Source: Hanleya hanleyi (Eukaryota > Mollusca > Polyplacophora > Lepidopleurida > Hanleyidae). Taken from it: a DNA stretch of 64,000 bases. Shown here one piece after another: positions 21,264-30,227 of the stretch; the first letter of the stretch is position 1; every line of letters starts with the position of its first letter. Position numbers and translations under genes: made by a program. The DNA lies in the NCBI GenBank assembly GCA_036873755.1, contig JAVTVY010025034.1, positions 37,413 to 101,412 of the forward strand, read 5' to 3'. The notes beneath the pieces are model-generated. The model saw nothing but the letters and a program-made list of their open reading frames with translations. It made no database searches and was not told the origin of the DNA.

Positions 21264-23333
21264 GACATTGATGAGGCTATGGGTATATTTGTCGATAAAT
21301 TTACCCCTATCTATGACGAATGCTTCCCTTCCCGTACAAAAACTGTTGGCAAAAGAAAAATAAACAAACCGTGGATAACACCATGTGTCATTAACTCAAT
21401 ACATGAAAAAAATAGATTATACAGGCTACACATATCAAAGAAACAAACCGAAACTACAGTACGATATAAACAGTATAGAAATAAACTCAACCACACTCTG
21501 AGACACGCTAGGAAAAAATACTATGAAGACAAATTTAACGAACATAATAATAATATCAAGGAAACATGGAAAATGATAAATGAACTTATGGAACGGCGAA
21601 AGAGCAGTACTCTACCGCGTAACTTCACCATTAACGGAAATGAAACTACTGACGCATCAGAGATAGCAAACCATTTAAACGATTATTTCTGTTCAATTGC
21701 CTCAAACCTGGCCGCCAAAATTCCGCGATCTCCAACTGATTATAAAACTTTCTTGACTCGTGAAAATCCAGAACAAATCATCTTAAGTCCTTGTACACCA
21801 GAAGAGATAACGAAAGTTATTGCGGAATTAAAGGTTGGATCTCCTGGAATAGATGGCATCCGTATGTCGCTAATCAAACCCATCTCGCATCTCATAGCAC
21901 TTCCTCTATCACATATTGTAAATCTGTCACTCCAGCTTGGAACAATGCCAAACGCTTTGAAGGCAGCTAAAGTAACACCTGTGTATAAATCCGGTGATAA
22001 ACACCTAGCAAGTAATTACAGACCTATATCCGTTCTTCCCTGCTTTAGTAAAGTTTTCGAAAAGATTGTTGCCATTAGAATGACATCTTTCCTGGAAGCC
22101 CACAATATTATCAGTCCTAATCAATTTGGCTTCCGGGCTAATCATTCCACATGTGATGCAGTGTTGGCACTATATGATAAATTAATTAGTGCAAAAGAAG
22201 ATAAAAAGTTTAGTATTGCCATGTTTCTTGATCTCTCTAAAGCGTTTGACACCGTCAACCACCAAATACTGCTTCATAAACTCGAACACTATGGATTCCG
22301 AGGAATCACCAACAACTGGTTGCGCAGCTATCTGTCTCTTCGGTCTCAGTGCGTGTGCTATAACAATGTACTCTCTTCAACCAATGTCATAGATTGTGGT
22401 GTACCTCAAGGATCCATCCTCGGCCCCATTCTTTTTCTGGTCTATATTAATGACATAGCCAAAGCATCCGATATTCTAGACATACTCCTTTTCGCCGACG
22501 ATACAAGCGCAGTTTCTTCCGACTCAGATTATGATAATCTAGTCGAAACTATGTCAAACGAGATCGCCAAACTTCATAACTGGTTTTCCTGTAATCTGCT
22601 GTCTCTCAACATACAAAAAACCAAATATATGCTTATCAAACCGACCAGATACACTAATCATATTACATCTAAATTGGTCCTCGATGGTAATGAGCTTGAA
22701 TGCGTCAATACATTCAAATTCCTCGGCATTCTTTTTAATGACAAGCTAACGTGGCATTCACATATTGAAGCACTATGCTCAAAACTGTCAAGAAATATAG
22801 GTATTATTAATAACATTAAACATTGCGTGAACAGAAAGACCCTAATTCTTTTGTATTATTCGTTATTTTACCCCTACATATCCTACTGCAGTATGGTCTG
22901 GGCAAACACTTTTCGAACGCACCTTCAACCACTAGTTGTCCTGCAAAAAAGGCTCATCCGCATCTTAACTGCAAGTGCCAGACGTGCCCATACCAGCAAC
23001 CTATTTGTAGAAACGAATATTCTACCTCTACATTTAGTAAATGACTACCTAATCCTGATATTTGCACACAAATTCTTCTACCATTCGTTTTTTCTTCCCT
23101 ACTATTCGCGCAATTACTTCATCAAATTATCTGCAGTACACAATTATCCAACAAGACAAGTTAACCTTAATCTGTACAGACCGTTTTATCACTCACAACT
23201 CTCATTCTACTCCACCAAAATTAAAGGACCACGTATATGGAATTCATTGCCAGCCAGCCTGAAATGTCATGCCTCCAAGTCACTGTTTAAATCCCGACTG
23301 AAATACTTTTTGCTCAATAAATTCGGACGCTGA
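21264..23333 (+). CDS. Non-LTR reverse transcriptase (5'-truncated, open)
   Basis: About 689 codons without a stop, ending TAA/TGA at 23,333. The first part (about residues 1-150) is the linker after the missing APE endonuclease (PWITPCVINSIHEKN). The RT domain follows with all catalytic motifs visible: GSPGIDGI, YRPISVLPCFSKVFEK, MFLDLSKAFDTVNH (motif A Asp), GVPQGSILGPILF, LLFADDTS (motif C ADD) and LGILFNDKLTWHSHI. The C-terminus has the WNSLP and FKSRLKYFLL pattern common in CR1/jockey-clade elements. It would catalyse target-primed reverse transcription in the nucleus, but without the endonuclease it cannot move itself. The open frame suggests a recent insertion. The upstream bases of the frame (before 21,264) belong to the palindrome. 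Confidence 0.88.
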   Translation, partial: DIDEAMGIFVDKFTPIYDECFPSRTKTVGKRKINKPWITPCVINSIHEKNRLYRLHISKKQTETTVRYKQYRNKLNHTLRHARKKYYEDKFNEHNNNIKETWKMINELMERRKSSTLPRNFTINGNETTDASEIANHLNDYFCSIASNLAAKIPRSPTDYKTFLTRENPEQIILSPCTPEEITKVIAELKVGSPGIDGIRMSLIKPISHLIALPLSHIVNLSLQLGTMPNALKAAKVTPVYKSGDKHLASNYRPISVLPCFSKVFEKIVAIRMTSFLEAHNIISPNQFGFRANHSTCDAVLALYDKLISAKEDKKFSIAMFLDLSKAFDTVNHQILLHKLEHYGFRGITNNWLRSYLSLRSQCVCYNNVLSSTNVIDCGVPQGSILGPILFLVYINDIAKASDILDILLFADDTSAVSSDSDYDNLVETMSNEIAKLHNWFSCNLLSLNIQKTKYMLIKPTRYTNHITSKLVLDGNELECVNTFKFLGILFNDKLTWHSHIEALCSKLSRNIGIINNIKHCVNRKTLILLYYSLFYPYISYCSMVWANTFRTHLQPLVVLQKRLIRILTASARRAHTSNLFVETNILPLHLVNDYLILIFAHKFFYHSFFLPYYSRNYFIKLSAVHNYPTRQVNLNLYRPFYHSQLSFYSTKIKGPRIWNSLPASLKCHASKSLFKSRLKYFLLNKFGR

Positions 23334-23808
23334 TATGGCTATCATTAATTCTAACCGTACTTTCTTGCCTACCGGACACCCTTCATCTTACAACCAATTA
23401 TCCATGCGCATCGATCAGTCTATTTCCAATCACGTTATATGTGTATAATGCCTTGCTTACCTGTTGCTCAGTCTCTATTAAACATTCGTCGATTTTGTTG
23501 TGTGTGTGCGATATCTCTCGATAACTGATCTAATGCAGTGCCTTATTCACCTTACTAGTGTAAATATTATACTCGCCTTATTCACCGAACTAGCGTAAAT
23601 ATTAGAACATCGAAAACTGTATTGCAACTTTCCATACTCCTCTCGCCGTATACCATGAACATCTACTCAAGCTAATCCGGGATAAAACAAGCCCCCTGGG
23701 GTTTTACTCCCGCCTTATGTGCGGCTAATGTTATTTTTATCTTGATAACCTGTATATTCGTATATCTGCTGTATGTTTGGTGAATAAATTCAATTCAATT
23801 CAATTCTG
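21265..23808 (+). mobile_element. CR1/jockey-type non-LTR retrotransposon, 5'-truncated
   Basis: Insertion of 2,544 bp in the left arm: the right arm has the uninterrupted sequence (gcatctgtcatattc, about 29,317-29,331 in inverse). The element starts inside the endonuclease-RT linker, encodes an intact RT domain and ends in a short (CAATT)n tail at 23,790-23,806. Truncation at the 5' end and a simple-repeat tail are usual for this group. Target duplication is at most 3 bp (ctg). Confidence 0.88.
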
Positions 23809-24006
23809 TCATATTCGTTCCTGTCCGTTAGATGTATTCTTGTCCAATCAGAAGTCGCCATTTCAGAAAGTTCCATCTTCGGCCATGTTCGCTCTGAACC
23901 GTTTGTTCTAATCATCGTCAGGCAGGCCAGGATATCATTGAGGCAACAGATCCTCAGATAGTTGTTTGCGCATTCTGAGTATCTATCAGTGCATGGGTGA
24001 ATACAT

Positions 24007-24930
24007 TCATCCGATGGGAAGATCCCGTAATTTGGTCACGAAGAACGTAACATTGGTCACCCTCTCTACGACCCACTGGGTGTTGGGGCGCTGTTCATAG
24101 GCCCATTCCAAGACATCCAATTGATCCACTTGGTCCACCACGGGCTGTAGCGACGCCCGGCTAATGATGGTAAACGGTTGGTCAAATACCCGGATGTTAC
24201 TGCTCGGGTAAAATTATCGGACTTGGCCTGTCTCGATATGCTGCAGTACATAACCTAACGCCAGATTTAATTTGAAGGACGTAACTTGGTCATTGAAGAT
24301 GGCTTCCACGTAGCTGCGTAGACGGGCGAGGTTGGTCAGTCGGAAATTGTAGATATCTTGAATAGGGTGATGACGGTGGAAACAGTGCCGTATCATGGGC
24401 CAATGGCGCCGATAGATGTCACTCACTGGATGGGCGTCCTGTGAGAGATCGCTGGGAACATCCACCGCACCTTCCAGAAAATGTTCGTTGTTGTCAGGCG
24501 TATGACTGGGAACAGTAATGCTAGGGACCGGCTAGATATCTAGCCTCTTCTGAGCTGTGGGTATAGGCGGGCTCTCCGTGATCGCATCACCAGTGGCATT
24601 CGTCTCTCCGGGCTCATCTTCACTAGGTCCGACCTTCATGGGTGCCTCTTTACTGGGAATTTGTCGCTCATACCGTGGTGACGGATCATGAATCAAACGT
24701 TGGTGCTGTCTTAACTGACTGGGTCGTTTGAAGAGTTGACCACATTTATTACAGTGTTCTGTTGCGCCCTCGTGGAGTGAGCGTTCGTGGCGCAGTAAAG
24801 CATCTTCTCGATTAAATGACCGTGCGCAGGTTATACAAGTATATCGTGCACCGTTGTGGATGGAGGACTCGTGTCGTCGCAAATCGTCTGGGCGAGTAAA
24901 TGACTTCTGGCAAGTTGTGCAAGATAACAT
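24007..24930 (-). pseudogene. Three-finger C2H2 protein gene, left copy, two stops
   Basis: Minus-strand counterpart of the gene at 28,200-29,123, exactly the same length (924 nt) from ATG at 24,930 to the final TGA at 24,007. Three C2H2 fingers (CTTCQKSFTRPDDLRRHE..., CITCARSFNREDALLRHER, CNKCGQLFKRPSQLRQHQ) are intact. A CAG-to-TAG change after QKRLDI (about 24,532) and a TAC-to-TAA change after GQVR (about 24,214) truncate it within and beyond the linker. The conserved C-terminal domain remains readable between and after the stops. A truncated three-finger protein of about 132 residues could still be made. Confidence 0.8.
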
Positions 24931-25105
24931 GTCGGCTGTGGATCTGGAAATGATGAATGCCGTAAAAATTCTGGCTCTTATAGGCCAACATAGAAGTACC
25001 CGGATGTAGGCCCGGACGTCAGCGACAAGAACCGGATGTACAAGAACCCGGATGTACAAGAACCCGAATGTACCCGGATGTAAAAGTCCCGGGATGTAAA
25101 AGTGC
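24931..25105 (-). promoter_or_regulatory. Promoter block of left three-finger gene
   Basis: Reading toward the ATG at 24,930: repeats of acatccggg-type boxes (here in inverse as cccggatgt, about 25,015-25,105), then gtacttctatgttggcctat, TATAAGAGCC and a fixed 52-bp spacing to the ATG. The same block stands before the two-finger gene and in the other arm. Confidence 0.6.
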
Positions 25106-25118
25106 CCGGATGTTCAAT

Positions 25119-25400
25119 TCATGTCGCCCACTGAAAAATCTCCTCTCTCCTCGTGCAAAGATCACACCCGGCCAAGGGTACACCTTCAAGGCAGGTCAGG
25201 CATCGCTGGCGATAGTAGCGGAGATCTCCGGGCTCTCCCCTGGTTGAGCTGTAACCCACACTGTAGAAGTCATCAATCATTTCCATAGTTATGGGCGGGT
25301 ATCTGTTGGTAACTCTTTTGCGGAGTCGAGCGGGAACCGGCACCTTTTCGTCAATCTTCAACGATTGCTCGTCTGCCTTGGAATTGGCTGGCTTTTCCAT
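25119..25400 (-). CDS. Small Cys-rich protein of the palindromic element (intact copy)
   Basis: 93 codons from ATG at 25,400 (context tccaaatgg on the minus strand). A polar, basic N-terminus (MEKPANSKADEQSLKIDEKV, then PARLRKRVTNRYPP) precedes a region with four cysteines, CLTCLEGVPLAGCDLCTRRE, spaced C-x2-C-x8-C-x2-C as in a small zinc ribbon or knuckle. It lies between the two zinc-finger genes on the same strand. The copy in the right arm (27,782-28,052) is frameshifted by an 11-nt deletion, so this is the only intact one. I do not recognise the family. A TATAAA-type box (aactataaat) stands about 85 bp upstream in the matching position. Confidence 0.6.
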   Translation of the reverse strand: MEKPANSKADEQSLKIDEKVPVPARLRKRVTNRYPPITMEMIDDFYSVGYSSTRGEPGDLRYYRQRCLTCLEGVPLAGCDLCTRREEIFQWAT

Positions 25401-25592
25401 TTGATCGGGTCTGGTACAGGTTGTGAGAAATGTACATCTAACATGCGTGTTTCCGTATTTATAGTTAGAGGCGAGGTGACCGTCCTATCGACCAATCAGA
25501 AGCCATCATTTCAGAAAGTTTAATCTTCGTTCAGTGTAACCTAAACGTCTTCGGGCAATCCATGATACTGAAGCTCGAAGCTCTTACTTCTC

Positions 25593-25886
25593 TCATTCAA
25601 CACTGGGATCAATCTCCTTCGGCTCTTCAATTTGCGGCGGCGAATCGACCTCCATGGGTTCTTCTATTCTCAGATGCATTCCCATAGAAACTGAAATATC
25701 CGGTTTCGAGAGTGGCGAGCGTGATCCGTGTATGACATTTCGGTGACGTCTCAATTGACTGGGACGCTTAAAGACTATATTACAATCCGCACATGTATGC
25801 ATGGGTACTTCGTGGCGTGCACGTGTGTGACAATGCAAACTGTCCAGGCGATGAAAGTGCTTCGAGCAAGTTGTGCAAGAGAACCT
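25593..25886 (-). pseudogene. Two-finger C2H2 protein gene, left copy, start lost
   Basis: Counterpart of 27,341-27,589. The start codon, ATG in the right arm, is AGG here (25,886-25,884). The rest is open for 97 codons and keeps both fingers: CTTCSKHFHRLDSLHCH... and CADCNIVFKRPSQLRRHRN. A conserved acidic tail (EEPMEVDSPPQ, EEPKEIDPSVE) follows. An in-frame ATG further in (about 25,838) could start a shorter protein with only the second finger. It is similar to the three-finger gene at its N-terminus (both begin M-L/F-SCTTC) and shares its promoter, so the two genes arose by duplication. Confidence 0.7.
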
Positions 25887-26045
25887 ATCGGCTGTGGATC
25901 TGGAAATGATGAATGCCGTAAAAATTCCGGCTCTTATAGGCCAACATAGGAGTACCCGGATGTTCTACAGTCCCGGATGTACAAGAACCCGGATGTAAAA
26001 GTCCAGGATGTAAAAATGCCCGATTGTTCACGAATGTACCACCAT
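25887..26045 (-). promoter_or_regulatory. Promoter block of left two-finger gene
   Basis: Inverse copies of the 9-bp box (cccggatgt, cccggatgta) between about 25,955 and 26,040, then gttggcctat-TATAAGAGCC. The spacing to the start position matches the other three blocks. Confidence 0.55.
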
Positions 26046-26109
26046 CCCGGACTTCTATCAGGCCCAGGTCCAGAAGCTCTCATGTCCTGCATGTGAATAG
26101 TCGGTCATA

Positions 26110-26420
26110 TTGTGTGTGTGTATGCATGTGTGCGTCTGTGAGTATGCATCTGTGTGTGCGTATGTGTGTGTGTGTGTGTGTGTACGTGTGTATATCTGTG
26201 CGTATGCGTCTGTGTGTATGTGTGCGTCTGTGTATGTGTGTGCGTGTGTGTATGCGTGTATGTGTGTGTATGCGTCTGTGTGTATGCGTGTGTGTATGCG
26301 TCTGTGTGCGTGTGTGTGGGTGTGCGTGTGTATGTATGTTGTGTGTATGCGTGTGTGTGCCTGTGTGTATGCATGTGTGTGTATACGTCTGTGTGTAGGT
26401 GTGTGTGTGTCGCCGTATGT
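26110..26420. repeat. TG/CA microsatellite, left arm
   Basis: About 310 bp of (TG)n with interspersed tatgcg and gtctg. The inverse and shorter counterpart is at 26,985-27,115. Long frames on both strands here are translations of the dinucleotide repeat. Confidence 0.9.
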
Positions 26421-26530
26421 CATGATACAGACAGATGAGAGAAAAAGATCAACACGTTCACAAGTGTCCCTATAATCTAGAAGTGACCTTTGACCCCTGC
26501 TCTGCTTGGAAGTGACGTCATCGTACGCAG

Positions 26531-26870
26531 GCACACACAAACGCACACATACCTGGTTTTACATCCGGGTCCTCATCTTACATCCGGGTTTTGGACACCT
26601 GTTGGCCTCAATAATTTGCATATGACCTCTGTGAGGTCACTTCCGCTTCCGTTCACGTGACCGGAATTGACCTTTGGCCGCTGCGCGCGCTGACAAAACA
26701 ATACCGGATAAAAATTGCGCGCAGGGGCCAAAGGTCAGTTCCGGTCACGTGAACGGAAGCGGAAGTGACCTCACAGAGGTCATATGCAAATTATTGAGGC
26801 CACAGGTGTCCAAAATCCGGATGTAAGATGAGGACCCGGATGTAAAACCAGGTATGTGTGCGTGTGTGTG
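26531..26870. repeat. Centre of the palindrome, 28-bp loop
   Basis: The arms meet at 26,688 and 26,717. The inner 150 bp of each arm are almost identical and contain TGACCTCTGTGAGGTCA, ttcacgtgaccgg (an E-box CACGTG), atatgcaaatt (octamer-like), cttccgcttccg and, further out, tgacctttgaccc. These resemble binding sites for nuclear receptors, bHLH, POU and ETS factors, which would fit a bidirectional control region. This is motif resemblance only. The 28-bp spacer includes acaaaacaataccgg. Confidence 0.75.
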
Positions 26871-26984
26871 TGTGTGCCTGCGTACGATGACGTCACTTCC
26901 GAGCAGCGCAGGGGTCAAAGGTCACTTCCGGATCATAGGGACACTTGTGAACGCGTTGATCTTTTTCTCTCATCTGTATCATGA

Positions 26985-27115
26985 CATACGGCGACACACA
27001 CACATACACACAGACGCATACACACACACACTCATACACAGACGCACACACACACACAGACACACATACACACGTACACACACACGCACACACAGATGCA
27101 TACTCACAGACTCAC
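26985..27115. repeat. CA/TG microsatellite, right arm
   Basis: Inverse counterpart of the left tract at 26,110-26,420 but less than half as long, as expected for fast length change of a dinucleotide repeat. Confidence 0.88.
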
Positions 27116-27194
27116 TATATGACTGACTATTCACATGCAGGACATGAGAGCTTCTGGACCTGGGCCTGATAGAAGTCCGGGATGGTGGTACATT

Positions 27195-27340
27195 CGTGAA
27201 CATCCGAGCACTTTTACATCCGGGACTTTTACATCCGGGTTCTTGTACATCCGGGACTGTAGAACATCCGGGTACTCCTATGTTGGCCTATAAGAGCCGG
27301 AATTTTTACGGCATTCACCATTTCCAGATCCACAGCCAAT
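27195..27340 (+). promoter_or_regulatory. Promoter block of right two-finger gene
   Basis: Four exact copies of ACATCCGGG start at 27,216, 27,231, 27,247 and 27,264 (spacing 15-17 bp). Then comes tatgttggcc-TATAAGAGCC with the TATA at 27,289, 52 bp before the ATG at 27,341. The block from the TATA to the ATG differs by only a few bases from that at 28,148-28,199. Confidence 0.65.
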
Positions 27341-27589
27341 ATGTTCTCTTGCACAACTTGCTCGAAGCACTTTCATCCCATGCATACATGTGCGGATTGT
27401 GATATAGTCTTTAAGCATCCCAGTCAATTGAGACGTCACCGAAATGTCATACACGGATCACGCTCGCCACTCTCGAGACCGGATATTTCAGTTTCTATGG
27501 GAATGCATCTGAGAATAGAAGAACCCATGGAGGTGGATTCGCCGCCGCAAAATGAAGAGCCGAAGGAGATTGATCCCAGTGTTGAATGA
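27341..27589 (+). CDS. Two-finger C2H2 protein of the element, right copy, one finger deleted
   Basis: 82 codons with ATG at 27,341 and TGA at 27,587. Compared with the left arm, 45 nt (15 codons) are missing after CTTCSKHFH, which removes the His pair of finger 1. Finger 2, CADCDIVFKHPSQLRRHRNV, is intact and is followed by the conserved acidic tail. Frame is kept, so a one-finger protein may still be made. First gene out from the palindrome centre in this arm. A single finger rarely suffices for specific DNA binding. Confidence 0.55.
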   Translation: MFSCTTCSKHFHPMHTCADCDIVFKHPSQLRRHRNVIHGSRSPLSRPDISVSMGMHLRIEEPMEVDSPPQNEEPKEIDPSVE

Positions 27590-27781
27590 GAGAAGTAAGA
27601 GCTTCGAGCTTCAGTATCGTGGATTGCCCGAAGACGTTTAGGTTACACTGAACGAAGATTAAACTTTCTGAAATGATGGCTTCTGATTGGTCGATAGGAC
27701 GGTCACCTCGCCTCTAACTATAAATTCGGAAACACGCATGTTAGATGTACATTTCTCACAACCTGTACCAGACCCGATCAA

Positions 27782-28052
27782 ATGGAAAAGCCAACCAATT
27801 CCAAGGCAGACGAGCAATCGTTGAAGATTGACGAAAAGGGCTCGACTCCGCAAAAGAGTTACCAAAAGATACCCGCCCATAACTATGGAAAGGATTGATG
27901 ATTTCTTCAGTGTGGGTTACAGCTCAACCAGGGGAGAGCCCGGAGATCTCCGCTACCATTGCCAGCGATGCCTGACCTGCCTTGAAGGTGTACCCTTGGC
28001 CGGGTGTGATCTTTGCACGAGGAGAGAGGAGATTTTTCAGTGGCCGAAGTGA
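27782..28052 (+). pseudogene. Small Cys-rich protein gene, right copy, frameshifted
   Basis: Starts with ATG at 27,782 (MEKPTNSKADEQSLKIDEKG) but lacks 11 nt relative to the left copy just after that point. The frame is thereby lost and ends quickly; the original frame resumes at about 27,830 with ARLRKRVTKRYPP and keeps all four cysteines (CLTCLEGVPLAGCDLCTRRE) to the stop at 28,052. Confidence 0.7.
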
Positions 28053-28199
28053 ATTGAACATCCGGGAACTTTCACATCCGGGTTCTTGTACATCCGGGTT
28101 CTTGTCGCTGACGTCCGCGCCTACTTCCGGGTACTTCTATGTTGGCCTATAAGAGCCAGAATTTTTACGGCATTCATCATTTCCAGATCCACAGCCGAC
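28053..28199 (+). promoter_or_regulatory. Promoter block of right three-finger gene
   Basis: ACATCCGGG occurs exactly at 28,058, 28,074 and 28,090 (spacing 16 bp), followed by a degenerate copy at about 28,124. The TATA box (TATAAGAGCC) is at 28,148, 52 bp before the ATG at 28,200, the same distance as in the two-finger gene. Confidence 0.65.
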
Positions 28200-29123
28200 A
28201 TGTTATCTTGCACAACTTGCCAGAAGTCATTTACTCGCCCAGAAGATTTGCGACGACACGAGTCCTCCATCCACAACGGTGCACGATATACTTGTATAAC
28301 CTGTGCACGATCATTTAATCGAGAAGATGCTTTACTGCGCCACAAACGCTCACTCCACGAGGGCGCGACGGAATACTGTAATGAATGTAGTCAACTCTTC
28401 AAACGACCCAGTCAGTTAAGACAGCACCAACGTTTGATTCATGGTCCGTCACCACGGTATGAGCGACAAATTCCCACTAAAGAGGCACCCATGAGGGTCA
28501 GACCTAGTGAAGATGAGCCCGGAGAGACGAATGCCACTGGTGATGTGATCACGGAGAGCCCGCCTATACCCACAGTTCAGAAGAGCCTAGATATCCAGCC
28601 GGTCCCTAGCATTACTGTTCCCAGTCATACGCCTGACAACAACGAACATTTTCTGGAAGATGCGGTGGATGTTCCCAGCGATCTCTCACAGGACGCCCAT
28701 CCAGTGAGTGACATCTATCGGCGCCATTGGCCCATGATACAGCACTGTTTCCACCGTCATCGCCCTATTCAAGATATCTACAATTTCCAACTGACCAACC
28801 TCGCCCGTCTACGCAGCTACGTGGAAGCCATCTTCAAAGACCAAGGTACGTCCTTCAAATTAAATCTGGCGTTTGGTTATGTACTGCAGCATAAGGAGAC
28901 AGGCCAAGTCCGATACTTTTACCCGAGCAGTAACATCCGGGTATTTGATCAACCATTTACCATCATTAACCGGGCGTCGCTACAGCCCGTGCTGGACCAA
29001 GTGGACCAATTGGATGTCTTGGAATGGGCCTATGAACAGCGCCCCAACACCCAGTGGGTCGTAGAGAGGGTGACCAATGTTACGTTCTTCGTGACCAAAT
29101 TACGGGATCTTCCCATCGGATGA
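28200..29123 (+). CDS. Three-finger C2H2 protein of the palindromic element (intact copy)
   Basis: 307 codons from ATG at 28,200 to TGA at 29,121. The N-terminal third has three C2H2 fingers: CTTCQKSFTRPEDLRRHE..H, CITCARSFNREDALLRHKR..H, CNECSQLFKRPSQLRQHQR..H. A polar linker (about residues 95-185, many Pro, Ser, Glu) follows. The C-terminal third is a conserved-looking domain with YNFQLTNLARLRSYVEAIF, FKLNLAFGYVLQ, RYFYPSSNIRVFDQPF, LDVLEWAYEQRPNTQW and VTNVTFFVTKLRDLPIG. I have seen this C-terminal pattern in uncharacterised invertebrate proteins but know no function. The fingers suggest DNA binding in the nucleus, and the ACATCCGGG boxes upstream are the obvious candidate targets. The left-arm copy carries two stops, so this is the only intact one. 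The annotated start is the ATG 52 bp after the TATA box. Confidence 0.72.
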   Translation: MLSCTTCQKSFTRPEDLRRHESSIHNGARYTCITCARSFNREDALLRHKRSLHEGATEYCNECSQLFKRPSQLRQHQRLIHGPSPRYERQIPTKEAPMRVRPSEDEPGETNATGDVITESPPIPTVQKSLDIQPVPSITVPSHTPDNNEHFLEDAVDVPSDLSQDAHPVSDIYRRHWPMIQHCFHRHRPIQDIYNFQLTNLARLRSYVEAIFKDQGTSFKLNLAFGYVLQHKETGQVRYFYPSSNIRVFDQPFTIINRASLQPVLDQVDQLDVLEWAYEQRPNTQWVVERVTNVTFFVTKLRDLPIG

Positions 29124-29639
29124 ATGTATTCACCCATGCACTGATAGATACTCAGAATGCGCAAACAACTATCTGAGGATTTGTTGCCTCAATGATATCC
29201 TGGCCTGCCTGACGATGATTAGAACAAACGGTTCAGAGCGAACATGGCTGAAGATGGAACTTTCTGAAATGGCGACTTCTGATTGGACAAGAATACATCT
29301 AACGGACAGAACGAATATGACAGATGCAAATGGTGGCCTCTGATTGGACAAGAGTCTTCTTGAGTTGTAAACATTCCTAATGCGGCTCCCCCAGTGTGGG
29401 TATGATGTAACATTGAGAAAAATAAACTATCTGAAAAAAAGTTCTTGTTGTTGTTGTTCCCTCATGTGTCATCCTTGTTGTTGTTGTTCTTTCTCCGGTC
29501 TGTTAAGGCGTAACGACGGTTTCACTGCATTTCGAAGAATTAGTGACAATTCCATGGAATATCTAGAAAATTAGAGCTTCTGAGATATTTCACCAGGGCG
29601 TTGAAGCATTAAGCTTGGCGTTGGCGGGCGTTGCTACAA

Positions 29640-30210
29640 GACGACACCTCACACGACGCATTCGGACCAAGGATGGTCCATCTCTACACCAAATAACTTC
29701 ACTGCCCCAAAATGCCCGCTTTCGCTACTACTCGTACTGATGACGTCACCAAAAACGTCACAGATGCTGCCGACATCCCTCAAATCGGGGTCTACACCCC
29801 GAGAGCTACAACATGACACCCCCCATGACGCATTCGGACCAAGGATGGTCCATCTCTACACCAAATACCATCCTTCACTGCCCCAAAATGCCCACTTTCG
29901 CTATTACTCGTACTGATGACGTCACCAATGAAGTCACAGATGCTGTGGACAGCCCTCAAATCGGGGTCTACACCCCGAGAGCTACAAGATGACACTTCTC
30001 TAGACACATTCGGACCAAAGATGGTCCATCTCTACTCCAAATACCTTCCGTCACTGCCCCAAAATGCCCACTTTCGCTACTACTCGTACTGATGACGTCA
30101 CCGATGCTGTGGACAGCCCCCAAATTGGGGTCTATACCCTGAGAGCTACAACATGGACACCTCCCAGGACGCATTCGGACCATCGGACCAAGGATGGTCC
30201 ATCTCTACCT
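29640..30210. repeat. Tandem array with CRE-like dyads, right arm
   Basis: Inverse counterpart of 20,250-20,945, with about three units (gatggtccatctctac, ccccaaaatgcccac.ttcgct, tgatgacgtcacc). It is followed at 30,228-30,330 by a run of five agaatcttataggattttt-type repeats not seen in the left arm. Confidence 0.75.
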
Positions 30211-30227
30211 CAAGTACCTTCCTGTTC

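Noticed and set aside
26058..26546. Long open frames on both strands (up to 162 codons)
   Set aside because: They are translations of the TG/CA microsatellite, with alternating Cys/Val or His/Thr; a dinucleotide repeat stays open in several frames.
27216..27272. CRISPR-like spaced repeats
   Set aside because: The 9-bp boxes with 15-17 bp steps lie before TATA promoters in an animal genome; no cas genes and repeats far too short.
29169..29351. Frame starting MSNQRPPFAS on the minus strand
   Set aside because: It is the empty-site sequence of the CR1/jockey insertion; the similarity to the start of the RT frame is only the shared flank.
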